Both the position numbers and the translations under genes were made by a program. The notes below the pieces were generated by a model. That model saw only the letters and a program-made list of their open reading frames with translations, made no database searches and was not told where the DNA came from. A stretch of DNA of 64,000 nucleotides from Gymnorhina tibicen (lineage: Eukaryota > Chordata > Aves > Passeriformes > Artamidae), in assembly GCA_013399875.1 (NCBI GenBank), contig VXAZ01000995.1, positions 268,797 through 332,796 of the forward strand. Reading direction: 5' to 3'. How positions within the stretch are numbered: position 1 is the first letter of the stretch; every line of letters starts with the position of its first letter. This document shows, piece by piece, positions 12,546-27,800 of the stretch.

Positions 12546-12660
12546 GTGGTTATGATGCCCATTTTACTGATGAGCAAACGGAGGAACAGAGAAAAGTAAC
12601 TTGCCTCGGGCTATGTGGTAAATAAGGATTTGAACATATCTGACTTCTGGCTTCATCCAA
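12546..12660 (+). repeat. MIR SINE relic
   Basis: The order of matches to the MIR consensus is clear: CCCATTTTACTGATGAG, then AAAC-GAGGAACAGAGA, AAGTAACTTGCC, GTGGTAAATAAGGATTTGAAC, then TCTGACTTCTGGCT. Substitutions are spread throughout, as expected for an amniote-age SINE. This is the best preserved ancient repeat in the window. Confidence 0.78.
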
Positions 12661-15600
12661 TTACAGTATTTTCTGTTTTTTCTACGGTATTTTCTTTTTT
12701 TCTTTTGTGTGTATGCATCTTATTTACTTAACATTTTTATTTTTTCACAAGTCCTTTTTCTTGAAAATTAGTGTAAATTGAACAATCACTCTCATTAGTA
12801 CTGTCTAAGGTTCACTTTATATACATATCTATATATATGTATGTATGTAAAGATTCACATTCTAAATGCTGGAGCCGCAATGGGAATGTAGGGATTCAGC
12901 CCAAGCTGTTGTTTGGACTAAATTTGCTTGTTAGATGTTGTGGCTCTAGGAAAAGGTAACTGTTTACTTGGCATGTTCCAGTAAACTAATTGGAAAAGTG
13001 GAATTACCACTTAGAAGATGTGCAAGAATGATGGGGAGAGAGGATCTTTACCTCATGAAGCTTAAACAAACTGAAGTTATATGCTGGAAAGTGCTGCCGT
13101 TGCTGCTGTGGAGAGAAGCTTTATTTGAAATTGCAAAATGAAAATTACTGATCAATGCAGCCAGAATGGAAGGATTGATACTTCAATTGCACTTCTAGAA
13201 AATGTAACATAGCATAAAGATAGACTATTTACCTTCTTTTCAATTCCAAGTTTTTGCACATTATAATAACATATATAAGTGTACAAATGGGCATTTCCAG
13301 TGCAGTTGGGAGCAGAGATGAAAAGAGCTGCAGTATGTATCAAACTTCAGGCAGAGCTCAGCTGCAGTAGTATTTACTTGTGGGGAAAATGGTGAAAAGA
13401 GTGGCCTGAAATGGCTGCAGTTGTGTTTTCCTTCACTGTATGAGGCTATGGAACTAAGGGTCAGGAAACAACTGCATCTAATGTTGTGTTCGTGGACTCT
13501 GTTACCTGTGCAACGACAAGGTGTAGGATCACTGCTCAGAGTGTAGGACACATCAACAGCTTTTCTACCCCTACAGCACTTCCTGGGAAATACCTAAAAG
13601 TTCACAAGTTCACAGCTTAGTTCTTTCACCATTAAGAACTTTAGTTCATCTGCCCTTTCATCTCTGGGTATGTTTGTGCAATCGCCAGGAGTGGAATTCC
13701 TACAATATATATTTTCTAACAGTGAACCTAAGGAAAAGAATTTGTGCCCCTACCTTTTTGGTGGGTGTTTTGATGGATAAAGTACCGAGTTTACATGATA
13801 GAGATGAAGTGCTTTGCCTCAATTTGCTCAATGCATGAAATAAGAATGTTTTAGTATTTAAACACAGGATATAAATAAATCACCATTCTAAAGCTTGGGC
13901 CAGATCTCCATCCTTGTATTGTGTTCCTGCTTATTATTTATGATTTCCAGCTATGGCTAAGCTGCTGAAGACATACTTAAGAAATGGGGAATACTTATTT
14001 GCTTACAAATATCCAGCACAAAACTGCACAAAACTTGAAGAATCCATATAAGAGTCAAAAATTTATTTTGGCTTTTGGAGAAGCCTTGTTTGTACAATGT
14101 CTACACCTCTGACTATACTTGACCTGCTGCTACTGGAAGAAAGAAGCTTCCTGAGAGAATGTGCAAAAATTTGTTGTTTGAGAAACTGCCTGTTCATTTT
14201 TTTCAGTTGCTGAAGGTCTCTATATGCAGACAGGTTAATATATTTATATAAATATTGTGGATTTGAGGAATGTTTAACTCATTGTATTTCTGTAATCAAA
14301 AGAAAAGGTCAAGTCCTGTGTGTGCTTATGTAAGAGCAATAGCAAAATTCAGTTTTCCGTTACAGACTTCTAACAAATTTTCACTGCTCTAGTGTAATAC
14401 AGAGTTTGGCCTTTTAATATCATTATGCCCTATTCATTGCCTTTCCCAGAAACTCTAGTTTTCTATGACATCATAAGTGGTTGCTATGGATATGATTTCT
14501 GTGACACAAACATGATTAGTGATTAGGACATCAGACGAAAAAATGCTATATGAAGATGAGGAGCTGAGGTCTGTTTTCATGCAAATGTCCCTAGTATAAA
14601 GTGGAGGACGAGGAATGCAGAAAATAGAATAAATAACTAGAATTGCCTCTAAATGAAATGTTTTACCAAGTTTTCCCTGAAGCGTCAGCAGCTCTTTAAA
14701 CATGCTGGTGATGGCCCATCACAAAGCCAGATGTTACCATTTATCAAGTAAAGTAAAGAGCTCCTCCTGCTTCCACAAATAAGAACTGAATATGAAATCA
14801 AATTGGAAACTGCTGCACTAACACTGGAGAAGATATAATGTAACTTTTAAGCTATCAACAGTCTTGAGAATAAAAGAAGTGTCTGAAAGGATGGAGGAAG
14901 TGTCAGCAGCATTACTTGATTTGTCTTTCAAAGGCAAAACTGCAGTCATATATATAGAATTAAATCACTTGATGGGTGTCCTAAGGTTATGATTGCCTTC
15001 TCCCCTCTCTCTGTCACCTTCTCTTCCTCTTCCATACACACATCATGAGCTTCTTCGGGAAAAAAACCTAAGAAGCAAGCCTTTAGGAAGCTTCCTAAAA
15101 CCCGGACTAGTAAATGGGGACTCAGGACACAGAGGTAGAAGATGTAAACACTTTCTTGCAAGCATACTTTCTCATCCATGTCAGTCTTAAACCTGGTGAG
15201 ACAAGAACCACCAACAGCATCAATCCTCGTGTTTTGCGAAATGATGTAAAGCATCCAAATTCTGCTCAGCCCCAACACTGGCTTATATAGTCAAGAAACA
15301 CCAGTAGTACAGGTATTCTTTTCTCATGATGTTTTACCTGGAAATGTATCATTTCCACTCAGGTGAGGACCTGGTAAGGTAAGGTGTAGTAACTGCTGTA
15401 ATGGTGGACTGATGTAACTCACTTACTTTACGATTAAATGTAGAATCATTCAAAGGCTCCAGATCTTCAAAAAAGCATGCACAAAATGACAGATTAGTTT
15501 ATGTAGTTGTAACAGTCCTCCAAAATACCTCCAAATTGGTTTGGAGAGAGAAGTGTAGGAAGACTTATAAAGTTGGGAAAAACAGATATACTTTCACAAA

Positions 15601-18600
15601 TATAAGTGCTTTTACCGGTCTGACAGTTAAGTAGAAAACTTGAAAGTACATATTGAGGGTAATTGTTAGGCTAACTTAATTAGGTTAACTCCAATTAGAC
15701 AATTTAGAAGAAGGGCAGTTGGGAACTGTAGTGCACTAGGAGATATTATCCAGAGAGAGGTCATGAGATTGTTGGGTGAATGGATTTTTTTCTTTTTTAA
15801 TGTATTGAATTTTGAGGAGTTAGTTAGGAAGGCATGTAAGAAAAATTATAAATGTCAGAAAACCAGTACTGCTTCCAAACTCATGATTTTTAGCACTGTG
15901 TTGGATTATATTTTAAGTTTACAGGCTCTTTTTTTTGAAGCAATTTGTAGTTTTTCTTTACATACAGAGCCTGAGAGATCAGGGTCTGAAAAGCTGTACT
16001 GTGAAAAATGTTATCTCACTGGAAATTATTGTTTCTGTGCTTTGTGTGTTTCAGTGTTCACTCTGGTGCATAGTGATGAAGTGTATTATATTCTGGGATG
16101 AATAAAGGAGGGTTTCATTGTGCAGTGTTAGCTGTGGTGGCTACAGTGATACGTTTGCATTTTTGGCTGTGCTGTGGTATTAGCTGGCTCCTTTCAGCAT
16201 TTGGCTTAATACCTTAACATGGACTAGAAGGGTCATTTTTGTAACTGCACAGTACAGCTGGTTTGTGCTGGGTTAGGTGTGCTGGTGGATACACTACTGA
16301 AGTGGGTGAAATGAGTTCCCCGTTTACCCCGCTACACAAGGATATAACCACTGTGAGGTGTAGGTAAGAGCCATTCTGTCCCAGTGCTGCCACTAGCAGT
16401 ACTTTCTCCTCCAGAAAACGGACTGATATCCACCCCATCCACACCAGCTCCAAGAGGTCCCACACACAATTTCTGTCTCTCACAGCTTCCCCTCACTCTG
16501 GTGCCTGTTGTACAATTTGAGACCAATATGTTTCAGGAGTGTGGTTGTGGAAATGGGGGAGGGGGGCGCTGAATTATGGTTGCTGTGGGAACCATAACTT
16601 TGAATTTCTTGACATCTGTCCAATGACAATCTCAACATTAACGTTGCATTAACATAGTTTTTTTGCATTTAATTAAAAAAGATGATGGCCTGGAATCTGT
16701 TAAGGAATTTAAAGCCAACATTTAAACTGTTTGCTGGGAGCAGATATGTCAGAGCCTCTGCTCTGGAAATGCTCACGAAGCAGTCTGACAATGTACAATA
16801 GCCGCAGAGACGAGAAATGAAACCAAAATGTTTGTAACACCATTGCTTCTCTCCTTCTGGTGGCTTTGCCCATCTTTCTTGTCTGAAGGAAACTGCTCTG
16901 ACTGAGTTTAAAATAACTTGGAAATGAAATAATTGTTTCCAGTTCCTCTGTATATCATCCCCACTGCTGACCACTGACTCACTTGTGTGTGCAGGCTGAG
17001 TTTTCTGGGGGCTTGCTTCTCCAGCCTACGCTGCCATCCTGCAGCTTCTTAAGAGATTATGGCAGAAGCTCTTGCATGTACCAAGATAGAGGCACAGGAC
17101 AGTAGTAAATGATTGCAGCATTCATCCAGATTTCTGGACTCTTAAAAACATGTCTGGGTTTCCCACATAAAATTCCAGTGCGCTTGCTAATTGGTTTTGA
17201 TTTTGAGGGTTGTGCAAAAAAGAGTGTTTACAACTGATGGGTGTCTCACCTTGAAAGGTTTGGGGACACTAAGCTTTAGAACTCTCTTTTGTAATCTCAT
17301 GTTATTTCAATAAGTTCAGCTATCAGACAAATAGACATATGGACTATGCTAAAGTTAGGGGCTGTAGATAGGAGAAAGATGTTCATATGGCACCCGTGTT
17401 ATTTAGCCTTCTCTCATAACAGAATACCATACTGTTAAAAATTGTCTATTTTTATGTAATTCTTCCACTTATATTGAGATAAAAAAATTATTAGTCTAAG
17501 GTTGGCTCACATCATCAGAGCTTCTAAATGTTGGCAACTTCCCTACAGTCTGTTGCAGGCAATAACTGCCAGGGAAGTTGCTTGAATACAAGCAAAAAAT
17601 AGGTCTTCCTGCTGAGCCACCAGCCCAGCAATGTAAGAAAGAATTTAATACCATGGCCTTAAGAAAGTTTCCGTGTTCTTCACAGACAGTCGTGCCTTCA
17701 GTAAGGTGACGGAGGGAGAATATAAAATCCCAGAGTTACTGCAAGCCTCGAAAAAGTTGTGAAAGAAGACTTGGCAGTTAGTAGCTTTATGTAAAAGATT
17801 TTTGCATATAAATTGCATACGCATATGACATTTTAGCTCCAACTTTACATGTGTTTTGGAGGTTGGATGCAATCTTGTCCCTGCCTGTCTGTTTGCTTTT
17901 GCCATAGCTGCATCAATATTAATCCCGTTGGTTTTTCCCTCTGGCTTTTTTCTTAATTTCCCTCTCTTCCAGTTTTGATTTCAAAACTCGTTGGTTCCTT
18001 TTATCCTAGGAAAAAACCTAGGCATCTCTTTTCTATTTTTTAAATTAATTATTGTATATAAAGCATATATATTTCTTTTTTGTCTTTTGTACTAGACACT
18101 CTAGTATTCATCTGGTGACAAGAAATGGCTAGAGAGCTGATAAAATGAAGAGATATTCCTTTACTGGAGACATTTTCTCTTCTTTAAAGGTAAAGAAACA
18201 TTCCTTAAGTATTATTGCTATTCTATCTCCCTCTGCCCGCCTTCTTCCCCCCTCCCTTCATTATCATCAGAGAATCACAGGCTTTGCCTTACCAACTGTC
18301 TGCACACTGTATTTAAGAAATATCACTATTCTGAGCTCAGATTTGGATGGACTGTTTAAAATGACTCATAAATTAACTCCTTTTTTTGTTTGGAAATTGT
18401 CAGTGAACAGTCTAGTCTCCCTCTATTTTTGTCCTTTTATTAATAACCTCCTGGTGATGGCATTTCATTTTGGGGGTTTCTTGTTAACTGTTCTGAAAAA
18501 CAGAATCTGGCTTATCTTTGTAAGCCCTGTTTGTAAGATGCCATGACATGGGACAGCTGCCCCTCACTGCCTGCATGACTGAGATGGTTGTGGGCAGACA

Positions 18601-18779
18601 CCTCCGAACAATCTATAGTTCTTCAGCTTCATGAAACATAATCAGACCTATGAAAGTTTCACACTCACCTCAAGTAGAAATTGCAGGTTTCCACAATATT
18701 AGCTGATGAAATAAGCAATCCCTCCTTCCCTTCAGTTCTAGCAGCAGTGACTCATTTCAGTTCAGTCACTTTGACTTAC
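12661..18779. other. Unique non-coding DNA
   Basis: No exon or named transposon is recognised. Notable items are a TA/TATG tract at about 12825-12848, a perfect 18-bp palindrome at 15082-15099, and a minus-strand POU octamer at 14579-14586. The 112-codon frame at 15763-16101 has no domain signature. Confidence 0.5.
15082..15099. repeat. Perfect 18-bp palindrome
   Basis: TTTAGGAAGCTTCCTAAA is identical to its reverse complement, with no spacer. It could be a dimeric protein-binding site or chance. No flanking repeat extends it. Confidence 0.9.
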
Positions 18780-18838
18780 CTTGTTCCTACAGCGGGAGGC
18801 TCAAGGCACTCTATGATACGGTAGTACATGAACTACAT
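18780..18838 (-). other. Candidate non-coding exon, minus strand
   Basis: On the minus strand a pyrimidine-rich acceptor (TCCCTTCCACTACAG) precedes a 59-base segment that ends AACAAG/GTAAGT, a consensus donor. All three frames contain stops, so it would belong to an untranslated region or a long non-coding RNA. No second exon on this strand can be tied to it with confidence. Confidence 0.2.
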
Positions 18839-21800
18839 CTGTAGTGGAAGGGATTTTTTATGCCAGAAGTCTATCAAAAAATGATTTGCAGAACTGCACC
18901 TCATTGCAAAACTACTTACCCTCTATCTAATAATTTTTGATTATTTGAACTTTCTTGAACTTTTTGTTTAGTTGGATTTTTTTTCCACTACTATTTTCCA
19001 CGTTACTGATTTGTTGCAGCTGTTTTAATGAAATGAAATTTGGAGAATGTTTGAGAGCAAGGCATTATCTTTAAAGTCTCATACTTTCTAGCACACACAA
19101 AAAAATTCTCTGAATGTTTTTAAGTCAAAAATCTGATTTCTCACAATCATTCTCATTAATTTCCTGAGCTGGACACATGATATAATTAATACTTTGCACC
19201 CGTGGTCCAAAATAAATCTAATTGCCAACTCAGTGGTTTCAGTTAACACAACATTTAATTTGATTCCTAAGCATATAAAAGTTGCTTCCAGTTGAATAAA
19301 GAATGTAGCTGAACAGGGGTTGCAATGGTGCGTCAAAAGCTGTGACATCCCTGTTCAAATAATTTATAAACAGCAGAAGAATTTTAAGAACTGAATTACT
19401 ACCTGAACTTCAAAAGAGACCATGTATTTCTATTAATATAAAGAACAATTGCGAGCTGTTAGCCGTTAAGTTATTTGAAATTGAAATTCATCAAAAAGGT
19501 GGTGGAGGAGGAATATATCTGCACTCTAATGTGGATAAAGGATCTTCTGTGTGAGGTAAAATTACTTCTGAAATAAGAGAAGTTTAAATAAACTCTAAAG
19601 AAGACATGCAACTTGTGTGCCTTGCTCCCAGACTCAGCTCAAACTCTCAGCTTTTTCCAACCAGATCCTAAACCCAACTTTATATAAAAATTTCTGTTTC
19701 TACTGCCTGGGTTCATTCCTGACCAAGAGTTTTCTGAAACTCTTCAGCCACTAAAAAAAAAATATTAATTTTTGTACACCATCCTGATGGTTTTTTTAAA
19801 CTGAAAAATCTAACTCCGTTAGAAATACATAGTGCATGTTTTTCCTTAACATAGGAATTATTTTGTGGAAATTGGAGGATGCCATATATGGGGGCTCTCT
19901 TACTCATCACCACAGAACTCCAGCCTGACTCTTTTTGAAGGTCTCATCTCCTTGCTGTGAAACACAGGGCTGATATTTTCCTCTGTAAATAGATATGCTC
20001 ACAATACATTGCACTACTACAGCAGAACTTTCTAACATCATTTTCACCTCTTTTTAGCAGGTTCAAAATATGAATAAGGGCCAGTGCTCTGAATTGGAAT
20101 TTCTTGTGCAGTTTTGCTTTCATGGAGTTGCAGCAAGCAACGGATAAATTTGCTTTCTGTGTGAATGCCAGAAGCAGCGCTGGTATTTCAGAGTAACCGA
20201 TGTCGCTGGGACCCAGGCAGTGATGTTGGGCTGAAAGGACAAATTGCTACATGCAATTTGGCAACCTATTTAAGGGGTAAAATAAGCAAGTTTTAGCATG
20301 ATTATACACAAGCTCTGTTTTACTAATTGCTATTTGACTAAAATCTGTTTTTTTCAAAGCCCCTGGAGCCATTATGCACAGGAAAGGAAAGTAATAATGA
20401 AAGAAAGCTTGATATTCTGCAGCAGATTGTGTAAATCTAGCCTTCCGATCATGATACTAGCTAAACATGCTCCTAATATTGCCACACATTGGTTCAGGAT
20501 AAAATATAGCAAAATGAGACAGTTTGAAAAAGTCCCTCCTGTTCTATGTGGAGACATAATGAATTTAGCAATAGTGGCATGATTAGGATATTTTGAAACC
20601 AAATTAATTCAAATTATTTTACAGACCATTTCTCTTTACTTTCAAGTCCTGAAAGCTCAAAGGTTTATTCACTCTCTAATTCTCTGTAGGATCAGCCTGG
20701 GATGGAGGAAAAGATTCTATTATACAAAGGAGGTTCAAGTGAATGGGTCTTCTTTCAGAAGGAGGGGAGAAAAAAAAGGCACAAACAAAGCACCTAAAAT
20801 TCAGATCAGCTTTTTTTTCATTCATGTAGATACCTTCCAGATTGGCAGCTCTGGATGCAGGGTGAGATGAGAGTTTTGTGTCATGAAACTATGGTCACTT
20901 AGACTGTAGAAGAAAATCATCAAAATTTATTTTGTGTTTGACACAGGACAAGTATCAAGCCAAAATCTTTTATTTTACAATACTAAATCTGAAGTTACAC
21001 ATGAAAGGGAAAAAGAAATAGAGAAAGAAGCTTAAAAAAATAAAAAGAGGAAGCGGAGAGGGGAGGAAGGCAGTACTAAAACTGCAGTCTTCTAAACCCT
21101 TTTGCTTCTCTGATTGATACTTTTCAATTATACCTTCCCATTTCACTGACATTTGAAATGCTATTTTTTTTCTAGCGATAACTTCAAATGCTTAAGTTCC
21201 AACAGCACCAGTAACCCTGTTTAGCTGTAGTAGTAAATTGGTTCCTTGTACAACATAATGGCAGTGACAGCCTTTTGCTAGGGAAATGAGTTCTCCAATG
21301 GGACATGCCTATGATAAGACGTCCGGTTTTGAAATTGTATTTCTCTGTATCAGAATTAAATCTGGACTTTATATTTCTTTGCTGCCACTGCTCTGTAGCT
21401 GGTCCCTATACAGTACGACCAAAGACTGACAAGTAATGCTTACACAGGAACCCTTTCACTTAAATTGGATTTGTCCTTTTATGTTTCCTCCTATTATTAG
21501 CTATTAAAATCTCTCAAACCCTTTTTTAAACAGTGATAGGGTTTGGCAAACCTGAAACTCACTGACTTGGAGGAGGAAAAAAAAAGTGTTCTACTATTAA
21601 GAGCAGTAATTTCCTTCCCTGGGTAAAATTAACTCGCATTTAGTAAAATACAGTATTGATTCCCTGTGTCATATGGTAAGATATACAGAGTATCTTCATT
21701 GTGTGGAGAAAGGTCAGGATTTGAATCTATTATATTGGCACAGCTAAAGGCCTTTTAAAAAGGATACCAAAGAAAACATAAATCAGTGCCACTCCTGGGT

Positions 21801-24800
21801 ACCTTTAGGAAATCCAAGCCTGCTTTCTTCTGGCTGTCATATTGTATTTCTTAGAGTCTTTAATGGTTAAAACAAAATTAATGTGCCTCCTGTGCTGCTT
21901 CATTTGCACTGGTACCTGACAGTACCGTAAATGTGTGCACTTAGTATATTATTACTATGTGTTGTAATGGAACAGCACAATGGAGGTCACTAGGAGATCA
22001 TCAGTATATATAATTTCATTTTAACCTTAGGTTTACCTTATCACTTAAATAAGAAAATAATAATCAGTCTGTGGGAAAGGGTAATTCTTTTTCCATTTCT
22101 TGCAGTAAAAAATTAACTCAATGTGATCCCTATGTTGGTCTCAATACTTATAACAATTCCATCCCATTTTTCTTCAAAGAAAAACTCCTGGCAAACTTAG
22201 GAGAGAAACTGCTTGGAACTTCAAAGCTGTTCAGAAAGAAAACAGTTTATATTTCAACAAAGGCCTCTGACTTATTACTGATTTCATTTCAGCATGGGAG
22301 GTATTCACATTAGAAAATACAGACAAGAATGCTTTTTGACACATATCTAGAAAGGGCTATTGGACTTCTACATATACACATTATCTATATAACATTTATG
22401 TCTGATTTGAGAAGGCTGCAATTTTTTGCCTTCAGTTTCCATCAAGGATCAATAACAGTCAGGATGATACTTTTCCTTGCTATGGTAGACATTCCATTGC
22501 ACCTACTAAATGATTACATTTTATTTTATTTCATTGAATGGTTAGATTTACTGTGTAAAAAGAATTTGGACCTTTAATTGCTAATCTTTTTACTTTTTTA
22601 AAACATTGACCAGAATATAACTTTTACAGCCTCTGTCTGTATTTTCTACATGCCATTAATAATCAGAAATGTTGAATACAGAAGGGCAAGTTAAATCCTG
22701 TCATTGAAACAGCAAACAGCTTTAGTCAAATGTATTGGCACAGAATTAAAAATGCATCAAGCATGTATTTGTCTTCTCAATGGGAAGCCCTTATTAATAG
22801 TTTGAAGAGTAGAAAGCTTAGCCTTATGCAACAAGCGCTGTAGTAGGTTGGGGGTTTTTTTAAAATATATTTTAATGTGTGAAATTGCAGGATGCCAAGG
22901 TTGCCATTAAAGCTCCTCTCTTATTCCAGTAATTTTCCCACTTAGATTCATTCTTTCCTTTCACAAAAAAGCACTTCATAGTGGTCACAGCAGAAATTCA
23001 GTGATACTGAGCAGAGTGCAAGGTTAATTACTACTCCACTGTCAAAATATTGGACATAACTACAAGGACATGAGTCAGCTCACTTGTCTGAGAAATCTCT
23101 CCCTTTCTCTTTTGTGAGCGGGGATTTTCTAAGGAAGTTTATGTGCTTTATTCAGAATTTAGTAGAAATGATTTATAGACAGGCTATTTTAGAAGAACCC
23201 ACTTTTTTGATTCTGACTGCAGCACAGAACAGTAGCATGAACCCATAAAAAAAGATTGTATTCTCTATAGACCTGTGGACATGACTCCTACCTCAGGGAT
23301 CCCTTTGAAAATAAATCAGGTGAATTGTCTGTGTTCAAGATTTTGTTTTGGCTTCTGACTCTAGAAATTTAAAAGCAAGTCTTTTTCTTCAATGCTGTTA
23401 CTCTTCCCTACTTAGCCAAGATGTGGGAGGTTTAACAAACTTGGAAAATGGCTTCTTTGTATTTAGGACTAAACCATATCTAATTAAATTTTAAAATGAA
23501 ATTAAGGGAAATCAGCAAATCTATGTGGGGCCTGGCAGGTGCTTCAGTCTCTGTTTACTTGCTGTGGGCCAGCAGGCTGGAGTTCCCTGAAGCCCTTACT
23601 GGAAACCTACAAAACAGAACAAAGCTGATTTTGCTATCTCATTCACAAATCTGATCAAACTGCTGTAATAAAGAGTGTATATGAGTCTTTCCTTGGCTTA
23701 CAATTTCTAGCAAGTCCTCAAGAATGCTTCTTCTATGTATGATGACAGAGTAGCCAAAGGCAAAATCTGACCAATGTTGCTCTGGACCTCAGTCTCCTCT
23801 TGTGACCCAGCCCACTGATGCCCCTCAGCAGGGTTAAATAACTGTCTTGCTTGGAGCTCAAGATTAGTCCACTTGTATATTTCACCAAGATCTTCTTGCG
23901 CTGTCATTTCTCCTTTTTGACAGCCAGCTACTGTCGCTTGATCATATATTGTCGTCCTTTTGCTGATGCTTCCTGGATGAGCGTGCTCTTTTCTCTAGCT
24001 GTCAAATCCAACCCAGCCCACTTCCACCACTTAACATAATGGGTGTGAAAGTTTTGCCATAACTAGCCCAGACCTAGAAAGCAGGTTCTTGTATTAACAT
24101 CCTTCACCAAACCTCTTCGCTTCAGGCAATACAAACATTTTGTATGGGCTATGAGGTCTTCAAAGGCTGCTTTGTGTGTTTGTTGAAAAGGAAAGATGTG
24201 ACCCACTAAGGTGTGTCCAGAGTTTACTTGAACTCTTTATGCAGTTGGAATGGGAAATGGGCTGAATAAATAGAGATGAATCTGAAGAGAAAACTGAACG
24301 AGTAAATGTGGGAAATGCCTTGTGCTTTGCTTTGCTTTCACACAACACACATGGTGCTACTACTCTTTTAAAATTATTTTTTAAAATGTGCTTATGACAT
24401 TATCATGTGAGTGAGAACAAATCACTCTAAATCAACAATGCACATAAAAATAATTAACAAGCTGACCACATTCCTGCTAATAATCTCAATCAAATTTGCA
24501 AACTGCCATTAAAACAAACACAAAACAAAAACATGAAACTCCCCTAAACCTTTAAATCCACTATAACTCATGGTCTTATACACACCTAATGCATCTTTCA
24601 GCCTGCTGGGAGACCTGAGGCCCTTCAGACAAGTGGTGCTGTGAGCAGTCTCTTCACTGGTAGTTCTCATTTGGCAGACAACTGACTTTTAAGTCTGAGG
24701 GCTTTTACTTTGTGTCCTTTAGCAGAATTTAGCAGTTAGAAAAGTGAGAAGGGCGGCTTTTTGAATAGTCTTTAAAGGCCTTGGTGAGTTAAAATCAACA

Positions 24801-27800
24801 CCTTAAGTTATACCCAAAATGAGCATGGCATCCCACTTATCCTGGTAAGCATATTTATTACACATTTGTTTGGACAAGAAGAGCTTATGTGTGGTGGCAT
24901 TCTGTACTAAATGGTATTTCTCTTTGGGATATACCTTTTAAAATTCTTCACAGTTTTCCTTATGCCAAAAAATAAGCTTTATCCCCTTCCTATTATTAAT
25001 GGACAACTAAGGTGTGGAAATCCAGTAATGTGCCAGTGTCCAGGGCCTGATTTTATATTCAAACCTGCCTTACTTGTCTTAATCAGCAGCTTGGATTTTA
25101 AATAGCTGGCTTTCTGAGTCTCTTCTAGTTGTGTACACATGGTATTTTCTTTTAGTTGAAGCTTATTGTCAAGTGGCTTTTTTCCCCCTGTAAAAAAATC
25201 AATACAATTTGAATTTTTCTACCCAGACTGAATCCTTGGTAAATTGTTGTGGATGGTTATTGATTTCTTATATCTGTGAGATGTTTTTTTTTTTAACTAG
25301 CATTAAGGTAAACAGAAGTCTTATTGTGTTCATTTTACAGGATAACACTTATCTAGACAAAAGAACACATAAGCACAGGGCTTACCTATAGGAAAGATGC
25401 AGCAAATCACTTCCAATAACACAAAATAAGAGGAACAAAACTTTTCTGTTGCTGAGCAGAATGGGAAGATTGCTTTCTTGTCACAAATTTTGATTGAATT
25501 GAGTCTGTGCTTTTGGTTTACTGATAGAACAAGAAACGTCATTTAACTATTTCTTACACTTTCATGCCCACAGAAGACATAGTAAAAGCCAAAAAGGTCT
25601 TAAATGAGGATTACGACTCTTTCCTCACCCTGCTGAATCTGGTGAAGGAAAGGATGAGAAACATACCTGTCTTTTAAAAGACATCAGGGTGATTTTTCCT
25701 CTTTAGTTCTAAACTCTCTCCAAAGTGTAAAAGAGACTCTCCTATTTCACTCTGAAGGCAAGTGGAGCAGCCATTTCTAGAAGCACAAGAAAATAGAAAG
25801 TTGAGGAATACTGCTGAATTTATGAAGTTTCCACCCATACAAAAATACACAAGTATTTCCAGTGATCTCTGAGGCTTCCAGCCTTTGGGATCAAAATCCT
25901 TCAAGAAGGCATTGCAATTCCATACTGAGGCACATAATAATAATAACAACAATAACTTTGATAAAGTAGAATGAAGGGAAAGATAATGAAGTCCAAAAAA
26001 ATTAATGGATAATGTGGGCTTCCTGGGACAAAGAACAGTTCTAGGGAACACGTGCTCCAGAACTGACTTAAATGTTGTGAACACTGATGTTCAGTGACAA
26101 ACATTTTGAACTCCAATATTTCTCTTTCAAAAATGTTGATATTTAGCTTTCATAAGGTATGACTGTTTTAGGGTCATGTCATACACTAGAACTCCTGTGG
26201 GGAAAATTGGAGTTAATTATTGATGAATGAGATGCCAAATAATTGTAGGAATCCAAAGGACAATGTATTGAAATGTTTGGTGTTTCTTCTTTTTTTTTCT
26301 TTTCTCTGTCTCTTTTTTTTTGTTTTGCTTTTTTTTAGCATTCATTCTTTTCTGGTTCCCTGTGGAGTGTTCAGTTCCTAGGGTGGCCTGAGGAGAGATC
26401 AGTGATGCTGTGCTTTGTAGTCTATTACAGCACAGCTGTTCATCAATTAGAATGGAGAAAATAATCCTGCTGTTTTAGAATAGCATGATGTGCCTTCTAT
26501 GTTATCAGGCAAAATGCAAACTGGATACATGAAACCCATGCAGTGAGGCTGCCAGTGTGAGGGGGAACCTCTGACTCAGAAAAGTTCTCCTTTATTATTC
26601 TCATTTTCTCTGCTAGTTTAAAACTATAATTACAAACTTGAGCACCCACTCTACCTTATGACATGAAGGAGCATCCACAGCTGCCCTGCAGGAGCCACTA
26701 GAGCAATTAGTGAATCAGAGGTCAAGAATAAAGCTAAGAAATGTGAATCAATGCTATGCTTATACAGAGTGTCTGTTTGTACATTGCTTTCTTTCTTTTT
26801 TTTTTCTTCCTTTTCCATCAGGCCTTCTTTTCTTGTAATAGCAGAGGAATGTGTGCTGAAAAGCAGATAGTTAGTGCCACTTTGCCACCATATGCCTTTA
26901 TATTTGGAAATTTGCATAAACAGCAAAACATTAAAACAGGATTTATAACCCCCCCAAAAAATAGAAAATATATGCAGAAGTTTCAAAAGGAAACCATGGG
27001 AGTTAAGTCAAAAAGCCCCAGCCCTAAATCCTATTAATTGGAAACAGTGTATTTTATTTGTATTCATAACATGTATCTATTATGCAGACTGTCTAGTGCA
27101 CAGCATACAGTTTTTACTGGGGCTAAGGAGCCCTGCTTATGGGCAGTGTTCTGGATTTCTGTTGTAATTCTTAATGTGGAGAGAGTGTGGAGCAGACACC
27201 CAGTAAAGAAACTGCATTAAAAACCTGAGAGTTGGAGAGAGAGATGGACCGTGGTTAAAACAGAATCAATCCCCTCTGCTTTACCACAAACACGCTGGCA
27301 CATGCCATTCCCAGCTGCATTCATACTCAGTCCTTTATGGAAGCAAAAAAAATATACTCTGAGATCCACTAAATCAATCCTCAAGGTCTAAAGGACTGAT
27401 AGAGGTTAAACATTTTTTCTAAAGTTTGTATTTTTCCACTCAGATCAATGCTTCTGCAGAGAAGACATGACTCTAGGTATTACAAAGAGTCTGCTTCACA
27501 CCTGCATGTGGGGTGGTGCAGCTTGTCTGGCTTGAAGTATGGGTGAGCAGCTTTGGAAACCCACTGAGATGAGCAGCTCCTGGCAAGGGAGTGCTCTGGG
27601 GTTTTGAGTGGCAGTAAATGTTGAGGTCCTACTGTGATTGTTGCTGCCTTTTTATTGCCTACTTCCCCTCTGTGCTGTAGCAGGTATCACCAGGCCAGGC
27701 TCTCCTCTCCAGCCTGCACCCTTGCCTTCCTGTCTACATACTGACTGAAATAAATAAGAACAACATGGACAAATTAATTAGGGAGGGGACCACCTCTGCT

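Noticed and set aside
25674..26084. 136-codon minus-strand open frame
   Set aside because: It reads as translated low-complexity intergenic DNA, with no family resemblance.
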